The position numbers and the translations under genes were made by a program. The notes under the pieces were generated by a model. It made no database searches and had not been told where the DNA came from. It saw only the letters and a list, made by a program, of their open reading frames with translations. From Phyllostachys edulis (Eukaryota > Streptophyta > Magnoliopsida > Poales > Poaceae), in the NCBI GenBank assembly GCA_036346405.1, contig CM070561.1, positions 3,536,834 through 3,600,833 of the forward strand: a stretch of 64,000 nt of DNA, written 5' to 3'. This document shows, piece by piece, positions 46,005 to 58,660 of the stretch. Position 1 is the stretch's first letter. Each line of letters opens with the position of its first letter.

Positions 46005-46530
46005 GAGTTTCACAATGTAGATTGAACTTGATTGTGATAAGATTGAACTTGATTGTGATAAGATTGAACTTGATTGTGATAAGATTGAACTTAATGGTAC
46101 ATGTGTGTATTTTTTCATGAATGGTTAATTTTAGTTCATTTGAGTTAATTGATTTGTGAAATGAATGTGCTTGTTTCTGAAATGAATGTGAATTGGATGT
46201 ATATATGTACTTGTTGTGTTTCTGCTTATTTTAGAGGGCATGGCTAGCATTTCCTAAGGCTAGCCAATAAACAGAAATATATTTAGCAATACAAAACAAT
46301 ATCACAAATAGTTGCTTAGGACAAACCATCTGTGATACATCAGCTATCACATACAATTTTATCTACAAATTGTCTGTGATACATTGGCTATCATAGAATA
46401 TTTCATCAACAAACTGTCTGTGATACATCAGCTATCACAGACGGTTATTTATTGGAACTGTCTATGATGTGTATTTATCACAGACGGTTCTACTTTAGAA
46501 CCGTCTGTGATGTCCAACCCTATTTATATT
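46005..46530 (+). repeat. Inner copy of the CACTA-1 3' end region with repeats
   Basis: Positions 46005-46370 align with 51300-51620 (shared words: GAACTTAATGGTACATGTG, GGTTAATTTTAGTTCATT, CATGGCTAGCATTTCCT, TAGGACAAACCAT), so the 3' terminal region is present twice in direct orientation, once after each gene. The inner copy continues into ACAGACGGTT repeats to 46512 but lacks a CACTA terminus. TATTTATATTTGG at about 46523 may be the TATA region of the second gene. Confidence 0.8.
46021..46092 (+). repeat. 21-bp tandem repeat
   Basis: Three full units of ATTGAACTTGATTGTGATAA plus G, then a partial unit. It lies just after the CACTA-1 transposase. The copy at 51325 has only one unit. Confidence 0.9.
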
Positions 46531-48289
46531 TGGACTCTAGGGTTTGCCCGTCCCCACTCAAATGATTAAGTTTCTCTAACATCCCTTCTCCCCCGAGCGT
46601 GTCTCCGCCGTCCTCGACACCGCCTCCTCCTCGAGCCTAGCGCGCCTCCTCCCTCGAGCCCATCGCCTCCTCCCCGAGCATGAGCAACCGCCTCCCCGAA
46701 CCCAACGCCCCTCCTCCCCTGAGCCCGGCACGCCTCCTCCCCTCCCTCGAGCACATGTCTCCTCCTCCTCCCCCGAGCACACCACCCTACTGCTTTGGTG
46801 CTCCCTGCTCGTCCTACTCCTCGACGTCCAAAGGTAACCAATGCCGAGTTGCCGACCCCGACGCCCCTTCCCCTCACTCTTGCTATCAATAATCTGTCAT
46901 GCCATCATGCTGTCATGGTCCTCATGGACTCATGGTAATTACACTGGTATCTGGTTCAAACACAAAGTAGTATGAGGTGTTGTACTTGTTTTAGGAATTT
47001 TGGCCAGAACTTAACAAACAAATGCGCTAAATAGGGGTGGAAATCAGGTTGATTGTGTCAGCCTAGATCTGAAATCACCTTTAAAAATGAATCCATGCTA
47101 AATATCTAAATTGCTCAGATTGCTCAATGGCTTTGATTGCCATCTGCTTCATGAGTATCACATCATTTCAATTTAATTACCCCTTTGCATTTGATATGTT
47201 CTAGTCACTGATTCATATTGTATTTGTTTTGATACTGCTACTAGAATATACTACAATGTGGTGTGGTGGGCTTGGGATGAATGCTCTGTAATGATAATAG
47301 TCTTGTACTGAAATTGTTTTGATAATCAGGTTTGAACTTGAGCTCTAATTGGAATGCTTACTACTGTTGATTGATCTTTTGCATTTAGTCTGTTACTTTC
47401 GGTTGGTTAATTGGTTGAACCTCTAGGTTCTGTGATCCTTAGTAATTAATAATACATGCTATTCTGTTAATCAATTGGCCTTATTGCTAAACTTGTTAAA
47501 CTGTGATATTTTATACTGTCAGTAGATCAAGTTTTGTTGGCTGACTGGAGTGTTGTTTTGGTGATCATTTTGCTTTGAACTCCTGTTGGCCCAAAGTATT
47601 ACCTGTTGTCTTTTGTTTAAAGATCATGTTGGCAGATAAGTAAAACACTATTTTGGAGCTCAAAGTTTGAATTAATATTGTCAGATTCAATTAATGAAGA
47701 GTATAGACTAAAGTAGCGAGCAGACCAAGATTAAATCTTGTGCAACTCTACATCTGAGAGCAATATCAAAATGTTAAATCTTAGCTTTATGCTGATTTCA
47801 TTTGTTCACATGATGTTTGTATTGAACATATTATTCCTTGCAAATGACTTGGTGGATTTACATGTTTATATGCCAATTATATCACTATATTGGTACTGGA
47901 ATTATGCTTTATTTACAATTAATTGTGTTGGAATTAATTTTGGATTTATGCTAAAACTGCATTCTTTACAACAATTTAGATCGGGAGGAGGGGTAATTAA
48001 ATTGAAATTATGTGATATTAACGAAGCAGATGGTAATCAAGTATAATAAGTAATTATATAACTTTACAAATTTATCCTCTTCTAATATGTAGCATGTATG
48101 GAATTTTTTTTGTGGTAGCTATATACTTAATAAGAAAGTATCCTAATTTATTCCCTACATATCCAAATTATTTATTAATTGGTGTGTATACCCATACACA
48201 TAGAGAATCTTATGATAATATGTTCATACGTGTCAGAACTTCTATTTCTTGTGAAGAAGTCATCCGCTCATTCTTCGTCATCGTCGCCT
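46531..48289 (+). other. Leader exon and intron of the CACTA-1 protease gene
   Basis: A C-rich leader (46560-46835, CGCCTCCTCCCC words, ending TCCAAAG before GTAACC) followed by about 1.4 kb of A/T-rich intron-like sequence. It matches the arrangement of 38126-40079 in CACTA-2. No separate gene. Confidence 0.5.
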
Positions 48290-51200
48290 CATGCGTCTGA
48301 TACGTCGTCCTTTGGAAAATCCAAGTGCAATAAAAGAGGAATATCAAAAAGGCCCGAGGGCTGATTTACCATCATGGATGTTGATGCATCTGGGACCCCA
48401 TCAATCCTCACTGAGCAGTGTCCGTATTCCGGAGAATGGTCGAAATAGTTGCACAGGAACGGGTCAAGATCACCTATAATTCGTGGAAGGAGTTGACCGA
48501 AGCTCAGAAAGATACGCTATTGATGGAAATTTTCCAATCGTTCGAGATTCCAAAAGAACACTAGGCCTCCATGCGACGACATGTGTTGCCAACGGCGTGC
48601 AAAGTGTGGAAGAACTTCAAGAGCATGCTTATCAAGCAATACATGGAGAAGGATCTGATGCCCTTCCAGAAGTATCCGTTCGTGGAAGAGTATTGGCAAG
48701 ACTTTGTGGTGAAGAAGATGACATATGATTTTAGGAGTGAAAGTGCGGCGCACATGGCCCTCCAGGTAAAAAACACGCACCCCCATAGACTCGGCACCGC
48801 TGGATATACGAGAAAATCCAGCAATGGAGGAAGGAGGACGAGCAGGCAATCTTGTGGGAGGCCTCTCCGCTATTTGCCGGGATCCCTGGTGAGTGCGCCC
48901 GAAACTGGATAAGAGCGAGGTCATCTACCGTGCCTTCGGGGGCTATCTCCTTTCCAAATCCCACAGGCGAGGAAGTGTCATAGCTCCTGGTAAGATATCG
49001 AACTACCTAGTTTGTAATTACTCCATAACTTCATATATAGTGAAATAACATATCGGACTCTTGCAGGAAGCGCTGAGTGCAAAATCTTTCCAAGGCTCAT
49101 TCCAGGCAGTTAGGGAGAAATATATACTCTCCATGGCCCTAGGAAACAAGGAGCACCCGGGTCGCAGAAGAGGCCTTGGTTTTTATGTTCCATGAAAACA
49201 GGGATTCTCAGAGGACTCTAAAGTGTACCAAAGTAGGAAGAGAGCCAAAACCGAGCGCGATGCATGGCTACGAGAGTAGATTCGTGAAACTCTCAAAGAG
49301 GAAATCACCGATGCTGTCAGAGATGAGATGCGACGACAGATAGAGAGCATTGAGGAAAAGCTTAGGGGAAATCAGTTGCAAGCCCCTGTCGCTACTGTGC
49401 TAGCTAGCCCCCCCCCCAACCGTCGGAGTAGCTGCACGTCCAACCCTACCCCAGAAAGCGACGACAGTGTCGATGACATCCTGGTAATAATTATTATTTC
49501 TAGAATGCTCGATCCATTGATAGGCTTGTTGCAGTAGATAATTTTGTATCGTTATGTAGGTGGCTACGAAGTGTAAGCTCCAAGTGAGATTTGCCTATGT
49601 TTCCCTGGACACTGCTTGGGCCCAGGCGTATCCATCCGGTGCGGGGGCCTTGGTGCACGGTGTAAATCTAGCGCTGGGTTTTGCAAAAGTGAATGTGGAC
49701 GGTGTTCATGCCAATTTTGAGGACGTCCCGCTGTAGATGCCCAAATGACGAGGTCGTGACCCTAGGGCAAGCCGTTGAAACATTTATCCAGTGGCCCAAG
49801 AGGGACATCTGCGCCAGAGCTACCTGCACTAGTGTCAATTTCATGGGAAAGTCCTACAACAGTGCTGCGGCCACGGGAGCTATCTGCACCGGAGCTACCA
49901 ACACCAAAGTTACCTGCACCGGTGTCAACTTCACGAGAAAGTCCTGCAATGGTGCCAAGTCCATGGGAGGTATCTGCACCGGAGCTACCTGTACCAGAGT
50001 TACCTACACCGATGCGGCAAAGGCCCGGTGCATCAGATGTATCTACACCTCATCCCCGGTTGACTCCCATGAAGTCAACCTCTAAAAAGCGGGGCGGCAA
50101 GGGAAAATCGAAGAAGCCTGATGATATCCCCTTCTTGTCGTTGGCCCAAAAATTCATGCAAGGCGAGCTGTTGGTCGAGACGGTAGAGCGCCTCCAAACC
50201 CTAGGAATGGCCTGCACGAGATTGCACGCATGGTACATGGAATGGGCCAACAAGATGGATGGACAACGGTGCCCAGGTGTCAACGTCAAGTTCATGCTGC
50301 ATCATGTTAACCACGAGGTTCAAGATTATGTCTTCACAATGACCTTCGAGGACTTGTTCTTACTCTTCAAACTCGACGCCCTCAATGCCTCACTCATACG
50401 ATGCTGGACACTATAAGTGTGTACAATCATGGTCTACATTCATATAATATCGATAAATGTCATATATAACTCCTTGCTTTTGTACATATATATAGATACA
50501 TGATCGAAGAAACTAGATCAAGGAAATCACCGGTAGGTTTCCTCAACCCACACTTGGTCTCCATGCAAAACATCCAAGAGGATGCATCCTTCATCGAGGA
50601 TTACATGACGACGTCATTACTGGCTCACCGCAACAAGGAATTCATACTTTTTCCTTACAACGAGGGGTAAGTGCTGCACTAGTGGCTATACTTGTTGATT
50701 TGTAGTTTATAAGCAACACAAACTTAGGTTTAATGACCATGGCAGCATACCTATGTAGGTTCCACTGGATTCTAATTGTAATTATACCATAATAGAATAA
50801 GGTAATATACCTTGATTCCCTAAAGAGGGCCAAATACGACTTCACAGTTGTTCGACAATTAATCGACGGGTAAACACAATTCCTCCATAGATAACTCTAT
50901 TGTAGTCTTTCCTTCCTTTGCAATGGCCAAGGCTAACTTTTTGGAATCACGTAAGTCATTCGCCGCGTACGTTGTTACTGGAGGGAGATCCAAGGGAGGG
51001 ATAAGCTCCTCGCGACACGATCTAAATTTCCTGGTATTCGCTAGTACACATTAATCCTATATAATACTTCGTAGTAATGCCTCTCAAACTAACCAATTCT
51101 ATTTTTGTAGTGCCACCAGCAGCCGCCGGGCAACACCTGTGGATACTTTGTTTGCCACAACATGCAACTACTCCTCAGTTCCGCGATGACAATGACCCTC

Positions 51201-51325
51201 AGGTTGCGATGATCGCTACAACTGTGTTGGAACAGGCCGAGCTCATATCAATTAGAGGACATTTTGCATACTTCTTGTTGTTTGAGGTCATAAACCCACG
51301 TGGGGAGTTCCACAATGTAGATTGA
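48290..51325 (+). pseudogene. CACTA-1 TnpA-like / Ulp1 protease gene
   Basis: Counterpart of 35016-38125 in CACTA-2. The order is a transposase_24-like region (48440-48800: SWKELTEAQKDTL, VWKNFKSMLIKQY, NTHPHRLGTAGY), GNKEHPGRRRGLGFYV and a charged coiled segment (49140-49380), a block with QVRFAYVSLDTAWAQAYPSG (49560-49800), a helical stretch (TRLHAWYMEWANK to 50416), then the protease region with RFHWILIVI (His kept, near 50757) and VIYLDSLKRA (Asp kept, near 50812), ending NPRGEFHNVD at 51325. Several TAG/TAA stops (for example near 48563 and 49193) and two stops inside the protease core make it inactive. A degenerate tandem of Thr/Pro/Ala codons (about 49800-50030) is unique to this copy. 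Confidence 0.75.
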
Positions 51326-51544
51326 ATTTGCTTGGGATAAGATTGAACTTAATGGTACATGTGTGTATTGTTCATGAATGGTTAATTTTAGTTCATTTGA
51401 GTTAATTGATTTGCGAAATAGATGTGCTTGTTTCTGAAATAAATGTGAATTGTATGTATACATGTACTTGTTGTATTTCTGCTTGTTTCAGAGGACATGG
51501 CTAGCATTTCCTGAGGCTATCCAATAAACAGAAATAGATTTAGC

Positions 51545-51800
51545 AATACAAACGAATATCACAAATGGTTCCTTAGGACAAACCATTTGTGATACATCAG
51601 CTATCACAGGCGGTTTTATCTACAAACCGTTTGTGATAGTCAAATATCACAAACGGTTCTGAGTTAATAACCGTTTATGATAGTTTGCATCACAGACGGT
51701 TCGAAAACCATCTGTGATGACCTCATGTCATTACTGACCCATAAACTCAGACGGCTCACGCAACCGTCTGTGGTGACGTTTTTTAACCGTTTGTAATGAC
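51545..51800. repeat. CACTA-1 3' subterminal repeats
   Basis: Diverged ATCACARACGGTT and AACCGTTTGTGAT motifs, about ten copies, up to the terminal GCGGTAGTG at 51816. Confidence 0.85.
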
Positions 51801-53451
51801 CTTTTCTGCGGTAGTGCATGACATTAAATTTGAATGAGCGGTTGAAACGTTATGGCCTTGGGAGTACTGTTGTCCAGTTTTTCGTTGTCATTGACATCAG
51901 TTATGTAGATTGCTTAATTACATGCATTATATGTCAGAATTAAATTGTGGTCATAAGTAGGTTTAGTTAGATAATTCTCTATATTTTCCAAAAGTGGAAT
52001 GGTTTGCAATTTTTTCATGTTGTAGAAAAATAGTTATGAAATTATGAAATCTGTTGTTCTGTTAAGTTCTAGAATAACCTTCGGGGGTTGAAAACGAGGA
52101 ACTAGATGACATAATCATAGAATTTGCATCAGTAGAAAATTGTGGAAAATTCCGTGCAGATTCCAGATATAGAGTTTGCTATAATTGGCGTCTAGAAGAA
52201 AAAGTTATGGATGTTTGATCTGTGGACAAACGAGTAGGTTGACTGGTGAAGGTGGATTTAGTGCGTCGAGTTTGCACGTAGGAGCAATAGCGTATTGTTT
52301 GATGATTGGGTACTGTTGTGGCATGTTTTGAGATGTATTATTGATGTTTTTCCAGAAAGTTTTGCTTCGAGTTTGGTGCCGCCTTTGCATCGTCCCGATT
52401 TCCATGGTCAAGAGGCAAGTGCATGGTAGAGCGATAGACGTCGGTTTGGTTGTCGTTGTGTTTAATATTACATTGACATGATATTTATTTATGCTTTTTT
52501 ACATGTCATGAGAATGATTATGATAATGTTAATGACATGATGATGATGGTATTACCATAATGATGACATGACATGATGATAACGGAACATATTGATGAAT
52601 AATTGATCAAATTGCATTCTTGCATCATGTGCGCAATCATTGCATTATAAAGATCACTTATGGTGTTCATATGATATCTATCTTGTTGATGGAGACTCCA
52701 CAGGAGTAGAGACATCCCTGGTTCTTGGTGGACAGGCTTAAGGAAGGGTGAACACGATCACATGTGTTCACTCATGCTATATCGTATGAGCGATGTGATG
52801 AGCAAATGAGCATGTAGAATAGTGATGCATTGCATTAATAAAAAGATGATATACCTTGAACACATGAATGTTGATGTTATTAATGATAACGGTTAATAAA
52901 CTATTTATTTATTATTTTATTATGTACTTGCTAAGTCGCGGATTTGCTCTTGCTTTGTTACTTTTAGGTGGACGTTGACGACATCATGCCTGAGATGGAG
53001 TATCATACATGCATCACATGCAAACACTACATCTACATAATTTATATTAGTGTGCTTTCATTAAATCCAGCGTCATGATAATTCCCTTAAGTATCTATTA
53101 GACTTTATTATTATTAGTTTGATGGTTGGAACTTTGGTTGATTTAATAATAGTTTGATTTATTATTACTTTTCATTCTATGTACCGGGAGCTTGGTTCCA
53201 GTGTTTCATGGGCGCGGGTGTCCCAAGTGTTTCTTGGGTGTGTGTATCCTAGACGTTCTTAGCGCGTGTGACCAAGATGTGAAAATTAATCCTTTATGCA
53301 TTTATATTGTTTAGTATGTTGTTCCGTGACCCATTGGGGGGTTTTATTCCAAGCATACCTTGTTGGAATTATTGTCAATTATGGTTTAAATTGGTAGTGA
53401 GAATGATTTAGGTGACATTCTAGGCTCTGTGTTAGGTCGGGGTGTTACAGT

Positions 53452-53463
53452 TGGTATCAGAGC
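53452..53463 (+). other. Primer binding site (initiator-Met tRNA) of the gypsy
   Basis: TGGTATCAGAGC starts two bases after the LTR end at 53449. This is the complement of the 3' end of plant initiator methionine tRNA and fixes both the LTR border and the strand of the element. Confidence 0.93.
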
Positions 53464-53709
53464 GGGCTTTAGATCAGTGGTGAATAGTTTGATAACTTAG
53501 GTTGTTTTAATCTACTAAAATTTGCTCTAGGATTGGTTAACTAAAATTTTCTAATGATCAATTAACTTAAAATTTAACACACTGGTGCACAGTAGGATGG
53601 GAATGGGTTAAGCATTGTATTTACATGTCCGCTATGTTGCATTGATGATTTATGATATGAGTTGATGCTTTGAGCTTATTGTGTGAATGCTTGCTTGTGG
53701 TGATTAGCT

Positions 53710-56700
53710 ATGCCGAGAGGTAGAGGTTGTGGTTGTGGAGGTCATGGCGAAGGTTGTGGCCATGGACGTGGGTGTGGCCAGGTAGGGCCACCGCCTGAGA
53801 TTCAGGGACATGTAGCTGAGGGTAGCGGTTTTGGCGTTTCTGGTGGTGACAAGAAGAGGATTTTTAGCAAGGGAGGTGGATCTTTTTAGTGGCCCGCTCC
53901 CAAGAAGTTCAAGGGGGCATCGCCCTCCGCCGTTCTCCAACTCAAAGCTGATGTGGCCGTTTGCTTCTTCCGCGCCTCATTTTTTCTTCAGCGACTATAC
54001 TCTCCCACACTGTTTTAGGGCAAGTTATGTTGTGCTTCAAGTGTGGAGGTGGACATCACGCGGCTGAGTGCTCTTGGAAGGGGAAGTGTCATCTCTGTGG
54101 CCGGTCGGGTCACAAGCAACGGGTGTGTCAGTGTAATCCCACTAGCTTGATCAAGTGGGAGCTAGTGTATGTATCTTCTTCAGTTGTTTCTACTCTGGGG
54201 TTTGTCCAGATGATGACTGGTGCGCCAGCACCAACTGCTCCATTTTAGATTGCTGCACCTCCAGCTGTTCCTACACCGCCTCAGCCAAGTGTCGGGGCTT
54301 TCGCCGCCCTAACACCTCCTGATGTTTCTATGGCGCCACTTGGAGTCTACGCCATACCTACTGCTGGGTCTGTAGGCCTTCTTGGTGTAGTTCACTACTT
54401 CTGTGTTCCCTTGATACCTTTGTTCTTTTGATTCTAGAGCTACCAATTCATTCTTGTCGCTAGAGGTTGCTAGGAGAGCAAATTTATTTTTGCAGCAGAT
54501 CTCGTAGTCCGTTCTAGCTAGCTCTCCTAGGGGATATCATTGCAAGTTCCATAGTTTGTATTGGTTGCGTTGTTTCTATAGATAATGATGATTTCACCGC
54601 TAATCTGACGGCAATTGAGTTAGAACCTTTTGTTGTTTCTCGTGGCATGGACTGGTTGTATTGTTACCAGGTCATGATCTCTTGCTTCTGGAAAACCATT
54701 AACTTGCAAGCTCCATCCGGAGAGGAGTTGATATTTTAGGGGAGTGTGCCTCTGCATTCTCTATTTGTGTTGGCCAGTTTGTTTCCCGGCCAACGAGCTG
54801 TGAAGACTGGACTACTCTTGGCTCCTACTAAAAAGACGAGTGTACTTTTTCATATCGAGGATATTCTAATAGTGTGTGACTATCCCAATGTGTTTTCGGC
54901 TGAGCTTCTAGGGATGCCTCCAGAGCGGGATGTGGAATTCTGCATTGATCTTGTCCCCGGTACTCGACCTATCACCTTGTCTTTGTACCATTTGGCACAT
55001 CCTTTCCAGGAGGAGTTGAAGAAGCAATTAAATGATTTATTTTCCAAGGATCTTATCCAGTGTAGTGTGTCACCTTGGGGAGCTCCTGTGTTGTTCACAG
55101 AAAAGAACGATGGGAGTTAGCACATGTGTGTTGATTACCATGCTCTTTACTCGATGATAATCAAGAATAAATATCCTTTGCCCCGTATTGAGGATTTGTT
55201 TGATCAGTTGAATGGAGTTAGGTGTTCTCCATGATTGATCCTTAGTCTGGGTATACTCAAATCTGTGTAAGGGAATATGATATTGAGAAGACCGCTTTCT
55301 CCACCAGGTATGACCATTATGAGTGTAAAGTTATGTCTTTTGGACTAACGAACGTGTCTGCCATTTTCATGGAGACGATGAATAGCATGCTGCATAATTA
55401 CTTGAATAACTTTGTGGTAGTGTTCATTGATGATATTCTCATCTATTCTAAGATAAAAAAAAGATCATGAATGACATATGAGACTTGTGCTAGAAACTTT
55501 AAGGGGGCACAAGTTCTATGCCAAGTTAAAGAAGTGTGAGTTCTGAATTTCAGAAATGGGCTTTTTGGGTCATGTGATTGCTGTTGATCCCAATAAGGTT
55601 TCTACAGCGGTGGACCGGAAGAGATCGTCTAATATTAAGGAGGTGAGGAGTTTTCTGAACTTAGCTGGTTATTACCGGCGTTTCATGCAAGATTTCTCCA
55701 TCATTGCTAAACCAATGTCTCAAATCATGCAAAAAGGCATGGAATTTCAGTGGATTGATGATTGTGAGCGCAATGTCTGCATGTTAAAGGACAAGTTAGT
55801 AACTTCACATGTTCTCACCCTTCCTAAGCCTAGGAAGCGCTTCATAGTTTATTTGGATGCTTCTCGAGTGGGCTTGGTTGTGTGCTCATGCAAGATGGTA
55901 AAGTAATTGCTTATGCATCAAGGTAGTTGAAGAAGCATGAGCAGAAATATCCCACTCATGATTTAGAGTTGGTTGTTGTGTCTTTGCCCTTAATATTTGG
56001 AGGCACTATCTGTACGATGAGTCTTGTGATATTTTCTCTAGTCATAAGAGCCTTAAGTACATTTTCACGCGGAAGGATATGTATCTGAGGCAAAAAAAAA
56101 ATGATTGGAGTTTATCAAAGATTATGATCTTACCATCCAATACCATCCGGACAGGGCTAATGTGATTGCCGATGCTCTTAGTTGCAAGATGACTATCTCT
56201 ACTCTGGATTGTCTCATTGCTGATTTTGATCGCATAGGGATCTCTTATTGCTATGTTGGCACGATTCAGACTGAGACGCAGTTGATTCATGGGTCAGCAA
56301 TTCCAGAGCGTGTACGAAAAGCGTAACAGAGCGATCGACTATTACAACAAGTCAAAAAGCGTATTGATAAAGACAGAAAGTGAGATTTTAGCATTGATGA
56401 GTCCAACTCATTGCGGTTCAATGGCCGCCTTTGTGTACCACAGAAGGGGCAAGTCAAGGATGATATCTTCAGAGAGGCTTGTCATACACCGTTCATCTTG
56501 GTGAGACCAAGATGTATCGGGATTTGAAACAGAGTTTCTAGTGGAAGAGAATGAAGGTGGATATTGCTAAGTATGTAGCTTCTTACGGAGTTTGTCAGCA
56601 AGTGAAAGCCGAGCATAAGCGTCTCGCATGATTGTTGCAACCTTTGAAGGTTCCTCAATGGCCTTAGGCTGACATCTCAATGGATTTTGTGGTTGCGTTA

Positions 56701-56770
56701 CCTCGTTCTCCACGAGGGAAAGATGCAATTTGGGTAGTGGTGGACCATTTCAGCAAGTCTGAACACTTTT
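53710..56770 (+). pseudogene. Gypsy gag-pol remnant
   Basis: A polyprotein in pieces. It starts MPRGRGCGCGGHG (53710), then jumps within about 320 bp to two zinc knuckles (54028-54130: CFKCGGGHHAAEC and CHLCGRSGHKQRVC), so most of gag is deleted. A decayed protease region follows (FVVSRGMDWL near 54640). Reverse transcriptase shows LVPGTRPI, KNKYPLPRIEDLFDQL and the catalytic box as FIDDILIYS (55425-55450). RNase H follows (MGFLGHVIAVDPNKV, FLNLAGYYRRF, HPDRANVIADALS at 56146). Integrase starts (MDFVVALPRSPRGKDAIWVVVDHFSKSEHF) and is cut at about 56770. Multiple stops and frame changes; inactive. Confidence 0.85.
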
Positions 56771-57431
56771 GGTACTACCGGCGGTCAAAAGGCAGAACTA
56801 CCGCGTCTGTTGGTAAATGGGCATTAACTGCCTGGCAGTTTTTACCCCGTGCCTTTTCTCCAAAATGGTTCGACCGCACCACTCCACCGTTTCAGTTCTT
56901 CCTCTCGGCCTCTCTTTCTCTCCCCGAAGACTCCTCAAAATCCCCTCGAAAAATCCAAAGTCTTTTGGTGTTTCTTCAATCTTTGTTGATTCCTTGTATC
57001 TTTAGGGTTTCACTCCTTCAATCCTCAAGATAAAACTCTTTTTCATCCTTGTTTAACTCTAGTTTGAAACCCTAGGTCTCCATTTAGGGTTAATTTAGAA
57101 TGTGGATGATTAAATGCAATTTTTGATTGGGCAAAATGGCAAAATTGGTGTTTCCTGATGATTAAACATCTATTCTATGGATTCAATCCATAAGAAACAT
57201 CAGAAATTTCATTCAAAACCATACCCTAGAATCTGTTAAGTAAAAGCGGTACTACCACGATGCAGTTGTACCGGCATGAAAATAGCGGTACTACCGGATC
57301 CCGATACTACCGCCCAAAAAATGGAGGTACTACCGATTTTCCTGACAGAACAGTAATGTCATTCCATTCAAAATTAAATCTATTTTGGTTGATCATTTGC
57401 ACCCTTTGTAATCTATCCTCTTTGTTTGAAG

Positions 57432-58660
57432 ATGTCAAGGACCAGAATTGCTACTTGGAAGTCCATTGGCCCTCCTCGAGGACAATCTTCTTTGACTCCT
57501 GCAGCTGCTATTCAAGGAACTCGAGAGGTTCGCTAGAAGGATGCTCATGACAAAGGCAAAGGGCCAGCAGCAAATGAGTCTGAAAGTGATGAAAGGTCCT
57601 CTCAAGCTGAGTCAGGATCTGAGTCTGACTCTGAGACAGAAATAGAAATTCAGGCAGGATCATATGAAGAAATGAGAGAACCAGAAGAGCATCAGGTTGA
57701 TTTGAGGACCATTTCTGCTGATGACTATGCAATCTTGCGACATAGTAATCAGTATCTTTATCCTTCAGATTCTATAAATCCAAGGTTTCACACTAAATTT
57801 CAGGAACGAGTATATGAGTAGCTTTATGAACCTAACAGAAAATTTGCAGATCATAAGTGGATCAAGTGGCAGCACATCAACTCTTTGGACAAGTATAATG
57901 GTGTGTATCGGCTTTTTCAAAGAGCCGGTCTTCATGATCTTGTTGCTCTACGAAATGACTATGATGAGGAGATTGTGAGACAGTTCTATGCCACCTTGCA
58001 TGTTTCTCCAGATTTTTTCAAGCTGCAATGGATGATAGTGAACAGATATGTGGAGAGCAGCAAGGAAGACTTTGAGCGTGTCCTGAGAACACAATCTAGC
58101 AAATAGGAGAAGCTCTATGACAGGGCTGCTTTGCTAGCTCCTGCTTGGACATATTTCTATGATCAGAATATCAGGTACACCCCAAGGAAAATTCATGGTC
58201 TCCAGCCCATTCATAGTCTGATTAATAGAATTATTAATCATACCATTCTTCCCAAGAGTGGGGAACTTTGATACTGTGAGAGGACATGCCTGGAACATTA
58301 TTGATAACATCATGCATGAGAGAAAATTTGATGTGGTGGATGTCATAATTAGGGGCATAGACTATGCTTCCTATATCATGGCATTGATCCTAAGTAAGAT
58401 TGAGTATCAGAGAGATTTGGGCTCTTCCCATAAGGCATATAAGCCACAAGAAGGTCCTCCTATTCGTTTTGAGGGACAACAAAGTCAGCAAAGGGATGAT
58501 GCTCAAGATGAAGCAGCTGCAGAAGAGGGTCAGGTAACTCTTGCTCAGATTCTCAATAATTAACAGATGATTCTCAACAATCTGCAAATGGTTATCACTA
58601 ATCAGCAAGAGCTTAAGGATACTCAGCAAAAGATGAAGACAACATAGATAGAGTTCCAAA
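57432..58660 (+). pseudogene. Retrotransposon protein of the nonautonomous element
   Basis: Begins MSRTRIATWKSIGPPRG, then an acidic Ser/Glu-rich stretch (SESDERSSQAESGSES), then a conserved body (KWIKWQHINSLDKYNGVYRLFQRAGLHDLV, NDYDEEIVRQFYATL, GHAWNIIDNIMHER, ALILSKIEYQRDLG) and a Gln-rich coiled C-terminus. This layout is that of the so-called putative plant transposon protein found in many grass retroelements; its function is unknown. Stops near 57531, 57819 and 58105 and a frame change near 58255 break it. Confidence 0.65.

Larger units (their letters stand above)
30672..51816 (+). mobile_element. CACTA-1 (En/Spm-type transposon)
   Basis: Starts CACTACTATAAAAAAG at 30672; the right end inverted reads CACTACCGCAGAAAAGG at 51816. 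Flanking triplets are CAA (30669-30671) and CAT (51817-51819), one mismatch, in line with the 3-bp TSD of CACTAs. Without the 11.3-kb CACTA-2 inside it is about 9.8 kb. The gene order on + is a tnp2-type transposase (31404-34438 plus 45742-45936), then a TnpA/Ulp1 gene (48290-51325). Subterminal TCACAGACGGTT repeats lie at both ends and between the genes. Both genes carry stops and frameshifts. Confidence 0.88.
29953..53449 (+). repeat. Gypsy 5' LTR, split by CACTA-1
   Basis: The LTR consists of 29953-30671 plus 51817-53449, about 2.35 kb without the insertion. It begins TGTAAT and ends TTACA. The last 265 bp align with 60952-61208 (shared words include TTGTTCCGTGACC, GGAATTATTGT.AATTAT and TTAAATTGGTAGTGA). 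The part at 30280-30420 is C/T-rich and then purine-rich and contains a GT-AG-like leader region. Confidence 0.75.
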
